64,000 bases of DNA from Micromonospora narathiwatensis (GTDB taxonomy: Bacteria; Actinomycetota; Actinomycetes; Mycobacteriales; Micromonosporaceae), in NCBI RefSeq assembly GCF_900089605.1, contig NZ_LT594324.1, positions 5,332,001-5,396,000 of the forward strand, in the 5' to 3' direction. Within the stretch, counting starts at the first letter, position 1. Each line of letters begins with the position of its first letter. A program made the translations under genes and the position numbers. Positions 47,805 to 56,760 of this stretch are shown here, piece by piece. The notes beneath the pieces are model-generated. The model saw only the letters and a list, made by a program, of their open reading frames with translations. It made no database searches and had not been told where the DNA came from.

Positions 47805-50800
47805 TCACTCGCCGTGCCCGGTCTCGCCGTGGCCGCCGTCGCCGGACCCGTGCGGATGGTCGCCGGATCCGTGCCGGTGGTCGCCGGCCGGGCGGACGCC
47901 GGGCTGCGGCAGGTGGTCGACCAGCCGGGTGAGCGCGCCGTTGGCGAAGGTCGCGCCCAGCGCGGAGCCGGCGGCGATCGTCCAACCCACCGGGCCGAGT
48001 GGCGTGCAACCGAAGAACTGGCTGAGCCCCGGCGTCTGCACCACCCCGACCAGTACGCCGATCGAGGCGGCGGTGGAGGCGAGCACGGTGGGGCTGGTGC
48101 CGCCGGCCAGCACGGTCTGGCCGAGCTGGGTGCCGACCAGCGAGGCGAGCGCCACCGTCCCCGCCCACTGCTGCCGCCCGGTCCACCGGGCCACCGTCCA
48201 GCCGGCGGTCGCGCCCAGGGTGGTGGCGCCCGCCCGCAGCGCGATCTCCCGGGTCATCGTCCCGCCGAGGGAGGTGTCCGGCCCCTCCCGCAGCAGGTGG
48301 TCGGCCCGGTCGGAGGCGGGCGGGCGGACCGCGATGGCCAGTGCCGGTGCCAGGTCGGTGAGCAGGTTGACCAGGAGCAACTGCCGGCCGGTCAGCGCGG
48401 ACCGGCCGGTGGCGGCGGCGGTCAGCACGCTGAACGCGATCTCGCCGAGGTTCCCGCCGACCAGGATGCTCAGCGCGTGGCGGACCGACGACCACATCGC
48501 CCGTCCCTCGACCAGGGTGGCGATGATCGTCTCCAGCCGGTCGTCGGTGACCACCAGATCGGCGGCGGCGCGGGCGGCCGGGGTGCCGCGCTGGCCGAGC
48601 GCGATACCCACGTCGGCCAGCCGGATCGCCGGGGCGTCGTTGGCGCCGTCGCCGGTCATCGCCACCGTACGGCCCCGGTGTTGCAGCGCCTGGATGATGC
48701 GGACCTTGTGGGCGGGGGTGCAGCGGGCCACCACGTCGGTCGCCATGAGCCGCTCGGCCAGCGCGTCGTCGTCCAGCCGGTCCAGGTCGGTCGCGGTGAC
48801 CACCCGCTGCTCGCCGTGATCGGGGCTGATGGTCGCGGCGATGGCCTCGGCGGTGGCCGGATGGTCCCCGGTGATCATGATGGTGTGCACGCCGGCCTGC
48901 CGGATCCGGTGTACGGCGGGCGCGGCGCTCTCCCGTACCCCGTCGGCGAGTGCCAGGAAACCGACGAAGACCAGATCGCCGACCTGCTCGTCGGTCACCG
49001 TCTCGTCGTCCACCCGGCGCTCGGCGACGGCGAGGATCCGGTGCCCGGCCCGGGCCCGCTCGGCCAGCATCGCGTGCACGGCGTTCCGCCCCGCCTCGTC
49101 GAGCGGCTGGTCGCCCCCGCTCCGCCGGGCCGTGCAGCGGGGCAGCACCGACTCGGGCGCGCCCTTCACGCTGAGCAGCAGCCCGTCGGCGGTCCGCCCG
49201 ACCGTGGCGTGATAGCCGCGGGAGGGCTCGAACGGCAGCCCGCCCACCGCCGTCCAGTCCGCCGCGCCGACCTGCTCCGACACCTCGGCGGTGCCCGCGC
49301 CCCGGCGTACCGCCCGGTCGGTCTGCTGGGGCAGCTCGTCCGGGTCGGCCGCCGCCGGGGTGGCGCGCAGCGCCGCGGCCAGGGTCAGCCGCAGCGACTC
49401 GTCCAGCCGGTCCGGTGGGGCGTACCGGTCGTCGCCGTCGCCCACCCCGGCCAGCAGCAGCTTTCCCTCCGTGAGGGTGCCGGTCTTGTCGAAGCAGAGC
49501 ACGTCCACCCGGCCCAGCGCCTCGATGGTCCGTGGGTTGCGGACCAGGGCGCCGTGCTCGGCCAGCCGCCGCGCCGCAGCCAGCTGCGCGGCGCTGACCA
49601 GGAACGGCAGCCCCTCCGGCACCGACGCGACGGCCAGGTTCGCGGCGGTCGCCGCCGTCTCCGCCAGGGGTACGCCCCGGAGCAGGCCCGCCCCGGCCAC
49701 CGCGATCGCCGAGCCGGCCGCCAGCGGTACGGCGAAGCTGGTCAGCTTCCCGAGCCGCGCCTCGACGCCGCTGGTCGGCGGGGCCTGCCGGGCCATTGCG
49801 AGGCTCCGTCCCGCCTCGGTCTCCTCGTCGGTCGCCACCACGACCCCGGTGCCGTGGCCGGCGGCGACAGTGGTGCCCTCGTACAGCATGGAGTGCCGCT
49901 CGGCGATGTCCGCCGCCACCACCGGTTCGGGGCTCTTGCTGACCGGCAGCGACTCGCCGGTCAGCGACGACTCGTCGGCCTCCAGCCCGTCCGAGGTGAG
50001 TACCCGGCAGTCGGCGGGGATCGCGTCGCCGGGGCCCACCGCGATCACGTCACCGCGGACCAGTTCCTCGGCGGGCACCACCTGTTCGGCGCCGTCCCGG
50101 AGCACCCGGGCGGTCACCGCCGAACGGGACAGCAGTTCGGCGAGGGACCGTTCGGTGTTGCGCTGGTGCACCGCGCCGACCAGCGCCGAACCGCCGACCA
50201 CCCCGCCGACCAGGGCCGCGTCGACCAGCGAGCCGAACGCGGCGGAGAGCACCGCCCCGGCGGCGAGCACCGGGGTGAGCGGGTTCGACAGCTCGTCCAC
50301 GAAGGTACGCAGCAGACTGGCAGGGCCGGCCCCGTCGCCGGTCGCCGACCGCCGGCGGCGTCCCGCCTCCGCGCTGGTCAACCCGCCGGGCTCGGTGCCG
50401 AGCTGGTCCAGCACGGTCGCCGACGGCATCAGGTGCCAGGCGGTCACCGCGGGCATCGGCGAGCGGGTGCGGTCCGGCAACCGGCGGGCCCGCCACACGC
50501 CGTGCGCGAAGGCGATCGCGGCGGCGCCGTTCACCGCGTCGAGGGTCCGGCCGGGTAGCTGAGCGGGTGCGGAGGTGAACGCGTTCAGCGCTCCCAGGCC
50601 GCTGCCGGCCATCGCGATCCGGATGTTCTGCCTGGTCATCCGGCGGGCCACCCCGGTGGCGTCGATCAGCAGGGCGGGAATTCGCAGGTCGTCGCCGACC
50701 AGCAGGTGCGCGCCCCACGGCGGGAGGCCGTCCGGGGCGGCCACGCCGAGGCCGCAGTCGGCGGCGCCGAGCGCCTCACGTCCGCCGGAGACGACCATGA

Positions 50801-52370
50801 CGACCGCGCCGTCGCGTTGCAGGGCGCGTACCGAGTCGGCGAGGTGGGGGCCGCCGGGCACGACGAGGTCCGCGAAGCCGTACCGCTCGTCGTCGTCGCC
50901 GGCCACTACGAGCCGCAGGCCGGCCTGGCGGGCGGCGGTGGGCAGGAGGTCCACGCCGGGCGCCGGCTCCGGCTCGACCCGGAGCACGGCGGCCAGGGTG
51001 CCGCCGGAAGCGAGGCCGAGCAGCGGACCGCCGCCCTCCCGGAGGCGGCGGCTGTCGGGGGTGTCCCCGGGGTCGTCGGCGTCGATCCGGTCCAGCGGCC
51101 CGAGCCGCCAGCCGTCGGCCTCCCGTACCGTGTCGGGCGCGGCCGGGTCGAAGAGGGCGAACGCCTGGGCGGCGACCTGCCCGGTGTCCGCCCCGGGCAG
51201 GGGCGCCAGGTCGGCCAGCACGCCCCGGTCCGAGCCGAGGATCGCGCTGTCCAGCAGCACCGTGTCGATCCGGTCCAGCTCCCGCAGCACGCTGCGGTCC
51301 ATCGCGATGACGCCGCGCCGGGCGAGTATCCGGCCGAGTTGGGCGGCGTAGCCCTCCCGTCCGGCGCCCGGCGCCTTCGGCAGCGACGAGATGGCCACCG
51401 CGGCGGCCCGTTTGCCACCGGCCACCGGCACCGTCGCCGCGCCGGCCGCCGCCCCGGCGGCGAGCATCCGGGTCACGTACCGTTCGGCCGGGCCGTCCGG
51501 CGTCGGGCAGGGGCGTTGCCCCTTCGGCACCCGGGCCACCGCGCGGTCCGGGTCCCCGGTCAGCCGCGGCTCCGCCTTCGTCCAGGCGGCGAGCTGGGCC
51601 CGCGCCTCACCCCACTGCACCATCCGCTGTGCGCCGTCCAGGACTATCCCGGCCCAGCGGCCGGAGAGGCCCTGCGCGACCGCCTCGGCGAGCGGGAAGA
51701 ACAGGTCGGCGCGGGGATCCGCGCGCAGTCCCCGGTCGGCCAGCGCGTGCAGCTTCGGGTGCAGGTCGATCGCGGTGAGGAGGCCGGACACCTCGGCGGG
51801 GAGCGGGGCGAACGGCAGGATCCGGGTGGCCGCCGAGATGGTCAGGCCGAGCGCGTCGGAGGCCAGCGCGCCCAGGGTACGAGGCGTACGGGGGCCTTCC
51901 TCGGGCGGGTGCGGCGGCGGGATCTCCGAGTCCGGCTCGTACGGGCACACCTGCTCGACCTGGGCGATCTTGGCGATCAGCTCGCGCAGTTTCGGCTTCG
52001 GCTCCTGGACCGCCACCACCACCCGGCCGGAGGGCGCGTTGACCCGGGCCCAGGCCACGCCGGGCATCCGTTCCAGCGCCTCCTCGACCTGCCGGGCCAG
52101 CCGGTTCCCGCCGTCCTGGCAGACGCCGTGCACCTCGATGTGGTGCCGGCCGTCCAGGGTCCAGACCCGGCGTCGGGTCAGCCCGACGAGCCGGGCCAGC
52201 TTGGTCGCCGCCGTACCCACGCTCTCCGCGGCCTCGGTGACGCCGCGCGGCACGGCGGCCTGGGCCACGCCGGGCGCGACGGTGGCGACCGTACGCGCGA
52301 CCCGTGCGACCGCGTCCGGCACGGCCGCCGGCGACAGCAGGAGGCCGGCATACCGGCCCAGCGAGGTCAT
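47805..52370 (-). CDS. Giant P-type ATPase (CtpI/CtpH type) with a degenerate duplicated N-terminal half
   Basis: A 1521-residue membrane pump. The active C-terminal half has the phosphorylated Asp961 (DKTGTLTEG), TGESLPVSK in the actuator domain, GDGANDAPAIRLADVGIALG, and P1/P2-like membrane helices. The N-terminal half has an HMA-like fold (HIEVHGVCQDGG in place of GMxCxxC) and an echo of a P-domain in which DKTGT is DSAIL (Asp374) and GDGxND is VSGGRE. This long form with an inactive first half resembles mycobacterial CtpI and CtpH. Ion unknown. A His/Gly/Asp-rich end may bind metal. ATG 52370 has no clear ribosome binding site; the frame continues to 54551 without homology. Confidence 0.9.
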   Translation of the reverse strand: MTSLGRYAGLLLSPAAVPDAVARVARTVATVAPGVAQAAVPRGVTEAAESVGTAATKLARLVGLTRRRVWTLDGRHHIEVHGVCQDGGNRLARQVEEALERMPGVAWARVNAPSGRVVVAVQEPKPKLRELIAKIAQVEQVCPYEPDSEIPPPHPPEEGPRTPRTLGALASDALGLTISAATRILPFAPLPAEVSGLLTAIDLHPKLHALADRGLRADPRADLFFPLAEAVAQGLSGRWAGIVLDGAQRMVQWGEARAQLAAWTKAEPRLTGDPDRAVARVPKGQRPCPTPDGPAERYVTRMLAAGAAAGAATVPVAGGKRAAAVAISSLPKAPGAGREGYAAQLGRILARRGVIAMDRSVLRELDRIDTVLLDSAILGSDRGVLADLAPLPGADTGQVAAQAFALFDPAAPDTVREADGWRLGPLDRIDADDPGDTPDSRRLREGGGPLLGLASGGTLAAVLRVEPEPAPGVDLLPTAARQAGLRLVVAGDDDERYGFADLVVPGGPHLADSVRALQRDGAVVMVVSGGREALGAADCGLGVAAPDGLPPWGAHLLVGDDLRIPALLIDATGVARRMTRQNIRIAMAGSGLGALNAFTSAPAQLPGRTLDAVNGAAAIAFAHGVWRARRLPDRTRSPMPAVTAWHLMPSATVLDQLGTEPGGLTSAEAGRRRRSATGDGAGPASLLRTFVDELSNPLTPVLAAGAVLSAAFGSLVDAALVGGVVGGSALVGAVHQRNTERSLAELLSRSAVTARVLRDGAEQVVPAEELVRGDVIAVGPGDAIPADCRVLTSDGLEADESSLTGESLPVSKSPEPVVAADIAERHSMLYEGTTVAAGHGTGVVVATDEETEAGRSLAMARQAPPTSGVEARLGKLTSFAVPLAAGSAIAVAGAGLLRGVPLAETAATAANLAVASVPEGLPFLVSAAQLAAARRLAEHGALVRNPRTIEALGRVDVLCFDKTGTLTEGKLLLAGVGDGDDRYAPPDRLDESLRLTLAAALRATPAAADPDELPQQTDRAVRRGAGTAEVSEQVGAADWTAVGGLPFEPSRGYHATVGRTADGLLLSVKGAPESVLPRCTARRSGGDQPLDEAGRNAVHAMLAERARAGHRILAVAERRVDDETVTDEQVGDLVFVGFLALADGVRESAAPAVHRIRQAGVHTIMITGDHPATAEAIAATISPDHGEQRVVTATDLDRLDDDALAERLMATDVVARCTPAHKVRIIQALQHRGRTVAMTGDGANDAPAIRLADVGIALGQRGTPAARAAADLVVTDDRLETIIATLVEGRAMWSSVRHALSILVGGNLGEIAFSVLTAAATGRSALTGRQLLLVNLLTDLAPALAIAVRPPASDRADHLLREGPDTSLGGTMTREIALRAGATTLGATAGWTVARWTGRQQWAGTVALASLVGTQLGQTVLAGGTSPTVLASTAASIGVLVGVVQTPGLSQFFGCTPLGPVGWTIAAGSALGATFANGALTRLVDHLPQPGVRPAGDHRHGSGDHPHGSGDGGHGETGHGE

Positions 52371-52595
52371 CGAGGGGTACGGCCGAGCCGCCGGCCCCGC
52401 TCCCCGATGCGCCGGTCGGCGTACCCGTCGTACGTCATCTCGCCTCCCGCGCTCGTCCAGGGGGTCCGACTTCCCGGCGTCGCGTCCGTTATGCCCCCCG
52501 ACTGGGGGAAGTTTCCCCACTGGTCGGGGCATGGACGGGTGCCCCGGTGGAATGCCGCTCGGACGTCGATGTGTCGTCGGAACAGGGGAGGCGTG

Positions 52596-52856
52596 ATGAG
52601 CACGCTGACACGAAACCTCAGCGGAGCGCACGAGATGATCAGGACGTACTGCCGGCGGGTGGAGATTCCGGTGCTGGGCGAGGTGGCGGTGCCCCCGCCG
52701 GACAAGTTGGCCTACTACGCGGGGTTGGGGGTGCTCGCCGCGTTGCAGGTGATCGAGTGGCCGCTGGCTCTGGTGATCACAGCCGGGCACCTGCTGGCCG
52801 ACCAGCACCTCTCGGGGGTGGTCCGGGGGCTGGGCGAGGCGTTGCAGTCGGCCTGA
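52596..52856 (+). CDS. Small membrane protein divergent from the P-type ATPase
   Basis: An 86-residue protein with a charged N-terminus (EMIRTYCRRVEIPVLGEVAVP), one hydrophobic span (KLAYYAGLGVLAALQVIEW then PLALVITAGHLLA) and a short tail. ATG 52596 follows AGGGGAGG. Its divergence from the ATPase gene across 225 bp suggests shared regulation, and it could be an accessory subunit of the pump; no family is recognised. Confidence 0.72.
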   Translation: MSTLTRNLSGAHEMIRTYCRRVEIPVLGEVAVPPPDKLAYYAGLGVLAALQVIEWPLALVITAGHLLADQHLSGVVRGLGEALQSA

Positions 52857-52940
52857 CGAGACGGGGCTCACGGTTGACCTCAATCCGGGTTGAGGTCCGA
52901 AGCTTGAGCCCATGTCGACAGCACGTACGCCGGTCCGCCG

Positions 52941-54317
52941 GTGACCGCCACCGCCGCGCCGGCGGCCCCACCCGCGCACCTGTACTCGCCGCGCCTGCGC
53001 GCGATGACCGTGGGCAGTGTCGCCCTGGTCTCGCTGCTCGCGTTCGAGGCCCTCGCCGTGGGCACCGCGATGCCCACGGTCGCCCGCAGCCTGGACGGGT
53101 TGGGGCTGTACGCGCTCGCCTTCGGCGGCCCGTTCGCCGCCGGGGTGGTGGCCATGGTCGTCTCCGGCATCTGGTGCGACGCGCGGGGACCACGCGCGCC
53201 GATGTGGCATGGGGTCGCGTGGTTCGTGGCGGGTTTGGCCGTCGCGGGTGCCGCCCCGACGATGGGCGTGCTGGTCGCCGGCCGGGTGGTGCAGGGCTTC
53301 GGCTCGGGCCTGCTCTCCGTGGCGCTGTACGTGATCGTCGGGCAGGCGTATCCCGAGGAGTTGCGGCGGCGGGTCTTCGCCGCGTTCGCGGCGGCCTGGG
53401 TCGTACCGTCGCTGGTCGGTCCGGCGCTGGCCGGCCTGATCGTCGAGCATCTGGGCTGGCGCTGGGTCTTCCTGGCGGTGCCGGTGGTCGCGGTGCCGGC
53501 GGTGCTGCTGGTCCAGCCGGGGCTGCGGGCGCTGGGCGCGGCGGTCCCGGCCCGACCGCCGGCCGGCGCGCTGGCCCGGATCGGCTGGGCGTGCGGGGCG
53601 GGGGCGAGCGCCGCACTGCTGCACCACGGGGGGCAGCAGCGCGGCGTGTCCGCAGCCGTGCTGGTGGCGGTGGCGGTGGCCGGACTGCTGGTCTGCGCGC
53701 CGCGCCTGCTGCCGGCCGGTTTCCTGCGGGCCGCCCGGGGGCTGCCCACGGTGGTCGGGCTGCGCGGCCTCGCCTCGGCGGCGTTCGCCGGGGCGGAGGT
53801 GGTGCTCCCGCTGATGCTCTCCCGGGAGCGCGGTTTCTCGCCGACCGCGGCCGGTCTGGTGCTGACCGTCGGCGCGGTCTCCTGGTCGATCGGCTCGTGG
53901 TTGCAGGGCCGGGTGGCCACGCCACGCTCCACCGCCACGCTGCCCCGGGCCGGGCTGAGCTGCATCACCCTCGGTACGGCGAGCGTGGCGCTGGCTGTGC
54001 TGCCGGGCGTACCGGTGGCGCTGGTGGTGTGCGCCTGGGCGGTGGCCGGCCTCGGCATGGGGCTGCTCTATCCGTCCCTGTCGGTGCTCACCCTGGCCCT
54101 CTCCGCAGCGGACGAGCAGGGCCGCAACAGTTCGGCGCTGCAACTGGGCGACTCGCTGGCCGCCGCCACCGTGCTGGCGCTGACCGGTGCCGTGCTGGCG
54201 GCCGGATCGGCGCCCGGCCCGGCGAGCTACGCGGTCACCCTGGCCGTGGCGGCCGGTTGCGGGCTGGTCGGCGTGCTGCTCGCCGGCCGGGTGGTGGTAC
54301 GCCCGGCGGCCACCTGA
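52941..54317 (+). CDS. MFS transporter
   Basis: A 458-residue drug/proton antiporter-like major facilitator. It has about 12-14 hydrophobic helices; motif A is visible as WCDARGPRAPMW after helix 2, and GVLVAGRVVQGFGSGLLSVALYVIVG resembles the helix-4 motif with its arginine. GPALAGLIVEHLGWRWVF is typical of helix 5-6 in DHA2-like exporters. GTG 52941. Substrate unknown. It is followed in line by an oxidoreductase gene. Confidence 0.9.
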   Translation: MTATAAPAAPPAHLYSPRLRAMTVGSVALVSLLAFEALAVGTAMPTVARSLDGLGLYALAFGGPFAAGVVAMVVSGIWCDARGPRAPMWHGVAWFVAGLAVAGAAPTMGVLVAGRVVQGFGSGLLSVALYVIVGQAYPEELRRRVFAAFAAAWVVPSLVGPALAGLIVEHLGWRWVFLAVPVVAVPAVLLVQPGLRALGAAVPARPPAGALARIGWACGAGASAALLHHGGQQRGVSAAVLVAVAVAGLLVCAPRLLPAGFLRAARGLPTVVGLRGLASAAFAGAEVVLPLMLSRERGFSPTAAGLVLTVGAVSWSIGSWLQGRVATPRSTATLPRAGLSCITLGTASVALAVLPGVPVALVVCAWAVAGLGMGLLYPSLSVLTLALSAADEQGRNSSALQLGDSLAAATVLALTGAVLAAGSAPGPASYAVTLAVAAGCGLVGVLLAGRVVVRPAAT

Positions 54318-54405
54318 CCGCCGTCGCCGGCCCGACGGATCCGCCCCGCCGTCACGACGGGCGACGCCGTCTCGTCCTCCTGCCAGGCGTGGGAAGGGAC
54401 GGTCG

Positions 54406-55170
54406 ATGAGGGTTCTGGTCACCGGGGCGAGTGGGCGGCTCGGGCGGAAGGTGCTGCCGCTGCTGCGGGACGGCGGGTGCACGGTGCGGGCGTTGAGTCG
54501 ACGTCCCCGCGAGGACTCCACCGTGGAGTGGGTGGCGGCCGACCTGGCCACCGGCGACGGGCTGGCCGCCGCGGTCGACGGGGTGGCGGCGGTGCTCCAT
54601 CTGGCATCTTCGTCGGCCCGCCGTACTCAGGCTGTCGATGTGGCGGGCACCGGCCGGTTGGTGGCCGCGGCCGACCGGGCCGGCGTGGGACACCTGGTGT
54701 ACGTCTCGATCGTGGGCGTCGACCGGGTGCCGCTCGGTTACTACCGGCACAAGCGCGCGGCCGAGCAGGTGGTGGCGGCCGGCCCGGTGCCGTGGAGCGT
54801 GCTGCGGGCGACCCAGTTCCCGGAGTTCCTGGAGGATCTGCTGCGTGGCGCCGGCCGACTCGGGCCGGTGATCGGTGACCCGGCGGTGCTCGCCCAGCCG
54901 GTCGACTCCGGTGAGGTGGCGGGCCGGCTCGTCGCGATGCTGACCGCCGGCCCGTCGTACGGGATCGCGGAGTTCGGCGGCCCGCAGGTGCTCCGCTTCG
55001 ACGAGGCGGTACGGGCCTGGCAGGCCGCTCGCCGGTCGCTCCGCCCACTGCTGCCGGTACGGATCCCGGGGCGGCTCGGTCGGGCGCTACGGTCCGGCGG
55101 GCTCACCACCACGGTCACCCCGACCGGCACCCGGACCTGGGCGGATCACCTCGCGGACACGTACGGGTGA
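54406..55170 (+). CDS. NAD(P)-binding oxidoreductase of the NmrA/SDR type
   Basis: A 254-residue Rossmann protein. The dinucleotide motif is VTGASGRLGRKVLPLL, followed by LHLASSS and the YYRHKRAAEQ sequence with the Tyr-x3-Lys-like pair found in extended/atypical SDRs. The form is close to nucleoside-diphosphate-sugar epimerase-like or NmrA proteins that act as redox sensors or small-molecule reductases. ATG 54406 is preceded by GGGAAGGGACGG. It is 89 bases after the MFS gene, possibly one operon. Confidence 0.85.
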   Translation: MRVLVTGASGRLGRKVLPLLRDGGCTVRALSRRPREDSTVEWVAADLATGDGLAAAVDGVAAVLHLASSSARRTQAVDVAGTGRLVAAADRAGVGHLVYVSIVGVDRVPLGYYRHKRAAEQVVAAGPVPWSVLRATQFPEFLEDLLRGAGRLGPVIGDPAVLAQPVDSGEVAGRLVAMLTAGPSYGIAEFGGPQVLRFDEAVRAWQAARRSLRPLLPVRIPGRLGRALRSGGLTTTVTPTGTRTWADHLADTYG

Positions 55171-55221
55171 GCCGCCGAAGATGAAAACTCGGGCGGTTCA
55201 CGTTCGTCTTACGGTGACCGC

Positions 55222-55416
55222 ATGCTGGTTTTCGTCACCACGGTGGTCCTCTACGTCTTCGGTTTCGTCTTCCTCTACGGCGTGATCCGGCTCGGCGTCC
55301 GGCACGGCATCGAGGACGTCGAAGCGCAGCGCGCCCAGCTGGCCCGGGCCGAGCAGCTCGCGGCCTACCAGGACCGGACCTTCGCCCGCGAGAACGCCTT
55401 CCTCACCGGTAGCTGA
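55222..55416 (+). CDS. Small single-span membrane protein
   Basis: A 64-residue protein with an N-terminal membrane helix (VFVTTVVLYVFGFVFLYGVI) and a cytoplasmic amphipathic, Gln/Ala/Glu-rich helix (DVEAQRAQLARAEQLAAYQD). ATG 55222; weak ribosome binding site. I know no function, but the coding pattern (charged tail, helix) is convincing. Confidence 0.65.
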   Translation: MLVFVTTVVLYVFGFVFLYGVIRLGVRHGIEDVEAQRAQLARAEQLAAYQDRTFARENAFLTGS

Positions 55417-55506
55417 CGCCCGACCGGGACGCCGTCGCGAATCCGGTGGACTCCGGCCGGGTCGGTCGGTGGGCGGATCCGGCTGTCGGGTGCGAGGATC
55501 GCACCC

Positions 55507-56058
55507 GTGATGGGGACGCTGAAGACCGAACCTGCCCGTACCCGCCTGGACCTGCTGGCACCGCCGGTCGCCGCCGCGATCGGACGGTGGCCGGGTGGGG
55601 CACCGGTGGACGTCGACGAAGTGCTGGTCGCCCCGATCGACGCGGAGCTGGCCGACACGGCCGCGTTCTGTGCCGCGTACGAGGTGGGGCTCGACGAGTC
55701 GGCGAACTGCGTGGTGGTGGCCGGCAAGCGGGGTGGCGAGACCCGGTACGCCGCCTGCGTCGTGCTCGCCACCACCCGGGCCGACGTGAACGGTGTGGTC
55801 CGCCGGATGCTGGACGTGCGCAAGGCGAGCTTCGCGCCGATGGCCGACGCCGTCGAGCTGACCGGGATGGAGTACGGCGGGATCACCCCGATCGGGCTGC
55901 CGGAGGAATGGTCGATCCTGGTCGACTCGCGGGTGGTGGCCACCCCGCACGTGATCATCGGGTCCGGCGTACGGCACAGCAAGATCGCGCTGCCGGGGCC
56001 GGCGCTCGGCGCGCTGCCCGGGGCGACGGTGGTGGAGGACCTGGCCAGACCGGCCTAG
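55507..56058 (+). CDS. YbaK/EbsC-family aminoacyl-tRNA deacylase
   Basis: A 183-residue trans-editing-type protein. Family block RKASFAPMADAVELTGMEYG followed by GITPIGLPEEWSILVD and GSGVRHSKI matches the YbaK core, in which a lysine (here probably in VDVRKASF-like context) is catalytic. Such proteins clear mischarged tRNA, notably Cys- or Ala-tRNA-Pro. The ProS gene lies 1.6 kb away. The start is ATG 55507 or the second Met. It ends 10 bases before the parS/terminator palindrome. Confidence 0.83.
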   Translation: MMGTLKTEPARTRLDLLAPPVAAAIGRWPGGAPVDVDEVLVAPIDAELADTAAFCAAYEVGLDESANCVVVAGKRGGETRYAACVVLATTRADVNGVVRRMLDVRKASFAPMADAVELTGMEYGGITPIGLPEEWSILVDSRVVATPHVIIGSGVRHSKIALPGPALGALPGATVVEDLARPA

Positions 56059-56068
56059 GCAACGACAG

Positions 56069-56104
56069 TCATCGATCTTGTTTCACGTGAAACAAAATCG
56101 ATGA
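56069..56104. other. parS: parS site 7 inside a 36-bp palindrome (also a likely bidirectional terminator)
   Basis: The exact 16-bp TGTTTCACGTGAAACA (56079-56094) is centred in an inverted repeat with 18-base arms and one mismatch (C77 to A96), extending to TCATCGAT...ATCGATGA. It fills the 49-bp gap between two convergent genes. It is the only parS copy whose flanks extend the palindrome substantially, and the only one right of oriC in this window. Confidence 0.9.
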
Positions 56105-56107
56105 TCA

Positions 56108-56740
56108 TCACTCGGCCGACTCGCGTTCCTCGACCTCGCGCAGGGCGGCGAGCAGGGTCTCCGGCTCCTGGGCGCCGGTGACGGCGTACTTGCCGGCCAG
56201 CACGAAGGTCGGCACGCTGGAGACGCCGATCTGGTGCGCGTTGGCCAGGTCGGCGGCCACCTCGCGCCGGCCCAGGTTCGACTCCAGGTAATCCCGGGTC
56301 TCCGTCTCGTCCAGGCCGACCTCGGCGGCCAGCTTGACCAGCGCGTCAGTCGACCCGACGTTCACCCCGTCGTGGAAGTGCGCCCGGTAGAGCGCCTCGA
56401 CCAGCTCGGCGGCCCGGCCCCGCTCGGCGGCGTACCGGATCAGCCGGTGCGCCTCGAAGGTGTTGGCCTGCACCGAGCGGTCGAAGCGCAGGTCGAGGCC
56501 GACACCCGCGGCGACCTGGGTGACGTGGGCGAACATCCCCTCGGCCCGCTCCCGGCCGCCGAACTTCGCGGCCAACGCCTCGACCAGCGGCTTCGGCTCG
56601 GCCACCGGCGTCGGGTCGAGCTGGAACGGCCGGAACCGGACGGTCACCTCGCCGTCGTACGACTCCAGCGCCCGCTCCAGCCGGCGCTTGCCGATCCAGC
56701 ACCAGGGGCAGACGACGTCGGCGTAGATCTCGATCTCCAT
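56108..56740 (-). CDS. DsbA-family oxidoreductase (FrnE-like)
   Basis: A 210-residue thioredoxin-fold protein without a signal peptide, so probably cytoplasmic. Redox pair CPWC is Cys11/Cys14, right after the first strand (EIYADVVCPWCWIGKRRLERAL), with HxxxF-like FEAHRLIRYA and cis-Pro motif GVSSVPTFVLAGKYAVTGAQ. This fits FrnE/HCCA isomerase-like DsbA proteins. ATG 56740 lies at the start of homology; the open frame to 57034 belongs to the sufE shadow. It is 20 bases downstream of the sufE gene, likely co-transcribed. Confidence 0.93.
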   Translation of the reverse strand: MEIEIYADVVCPWCWIGKRRLERALESYDGEVTVRFRPFQLDPTPVAEPKPLVEALAAKFGGRERAEGMFAHVTQVAAGVGLDLRFDRSVQANTFEAHRLIRYAAERGRAAELVEALYRAHFHDGVNVGSTDALVKLAAEVGLDETETRDYLESNLGRREVAADLANAHQIGVSSVPTFVLAGKYAVTGAQEPETLLAALREVEERESAE

Positions 56741-56760
56741 GATCGGAGACAACCCGTCGA

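Noticed and set aside
47313..50558. A 1081-codon + strand frame opposite the P-type ATPase
   Set aside because: It mirrors the ATPase codons and shows no protein family features.
52371..54551. Upstream extension of the P-type ATPase frame to 54551 (2248 codons)
   Set aside because: The extra 727 codons lie opposite the small membrane protein and MFS genes and are low-complexity; homology begins at ATG 52370.
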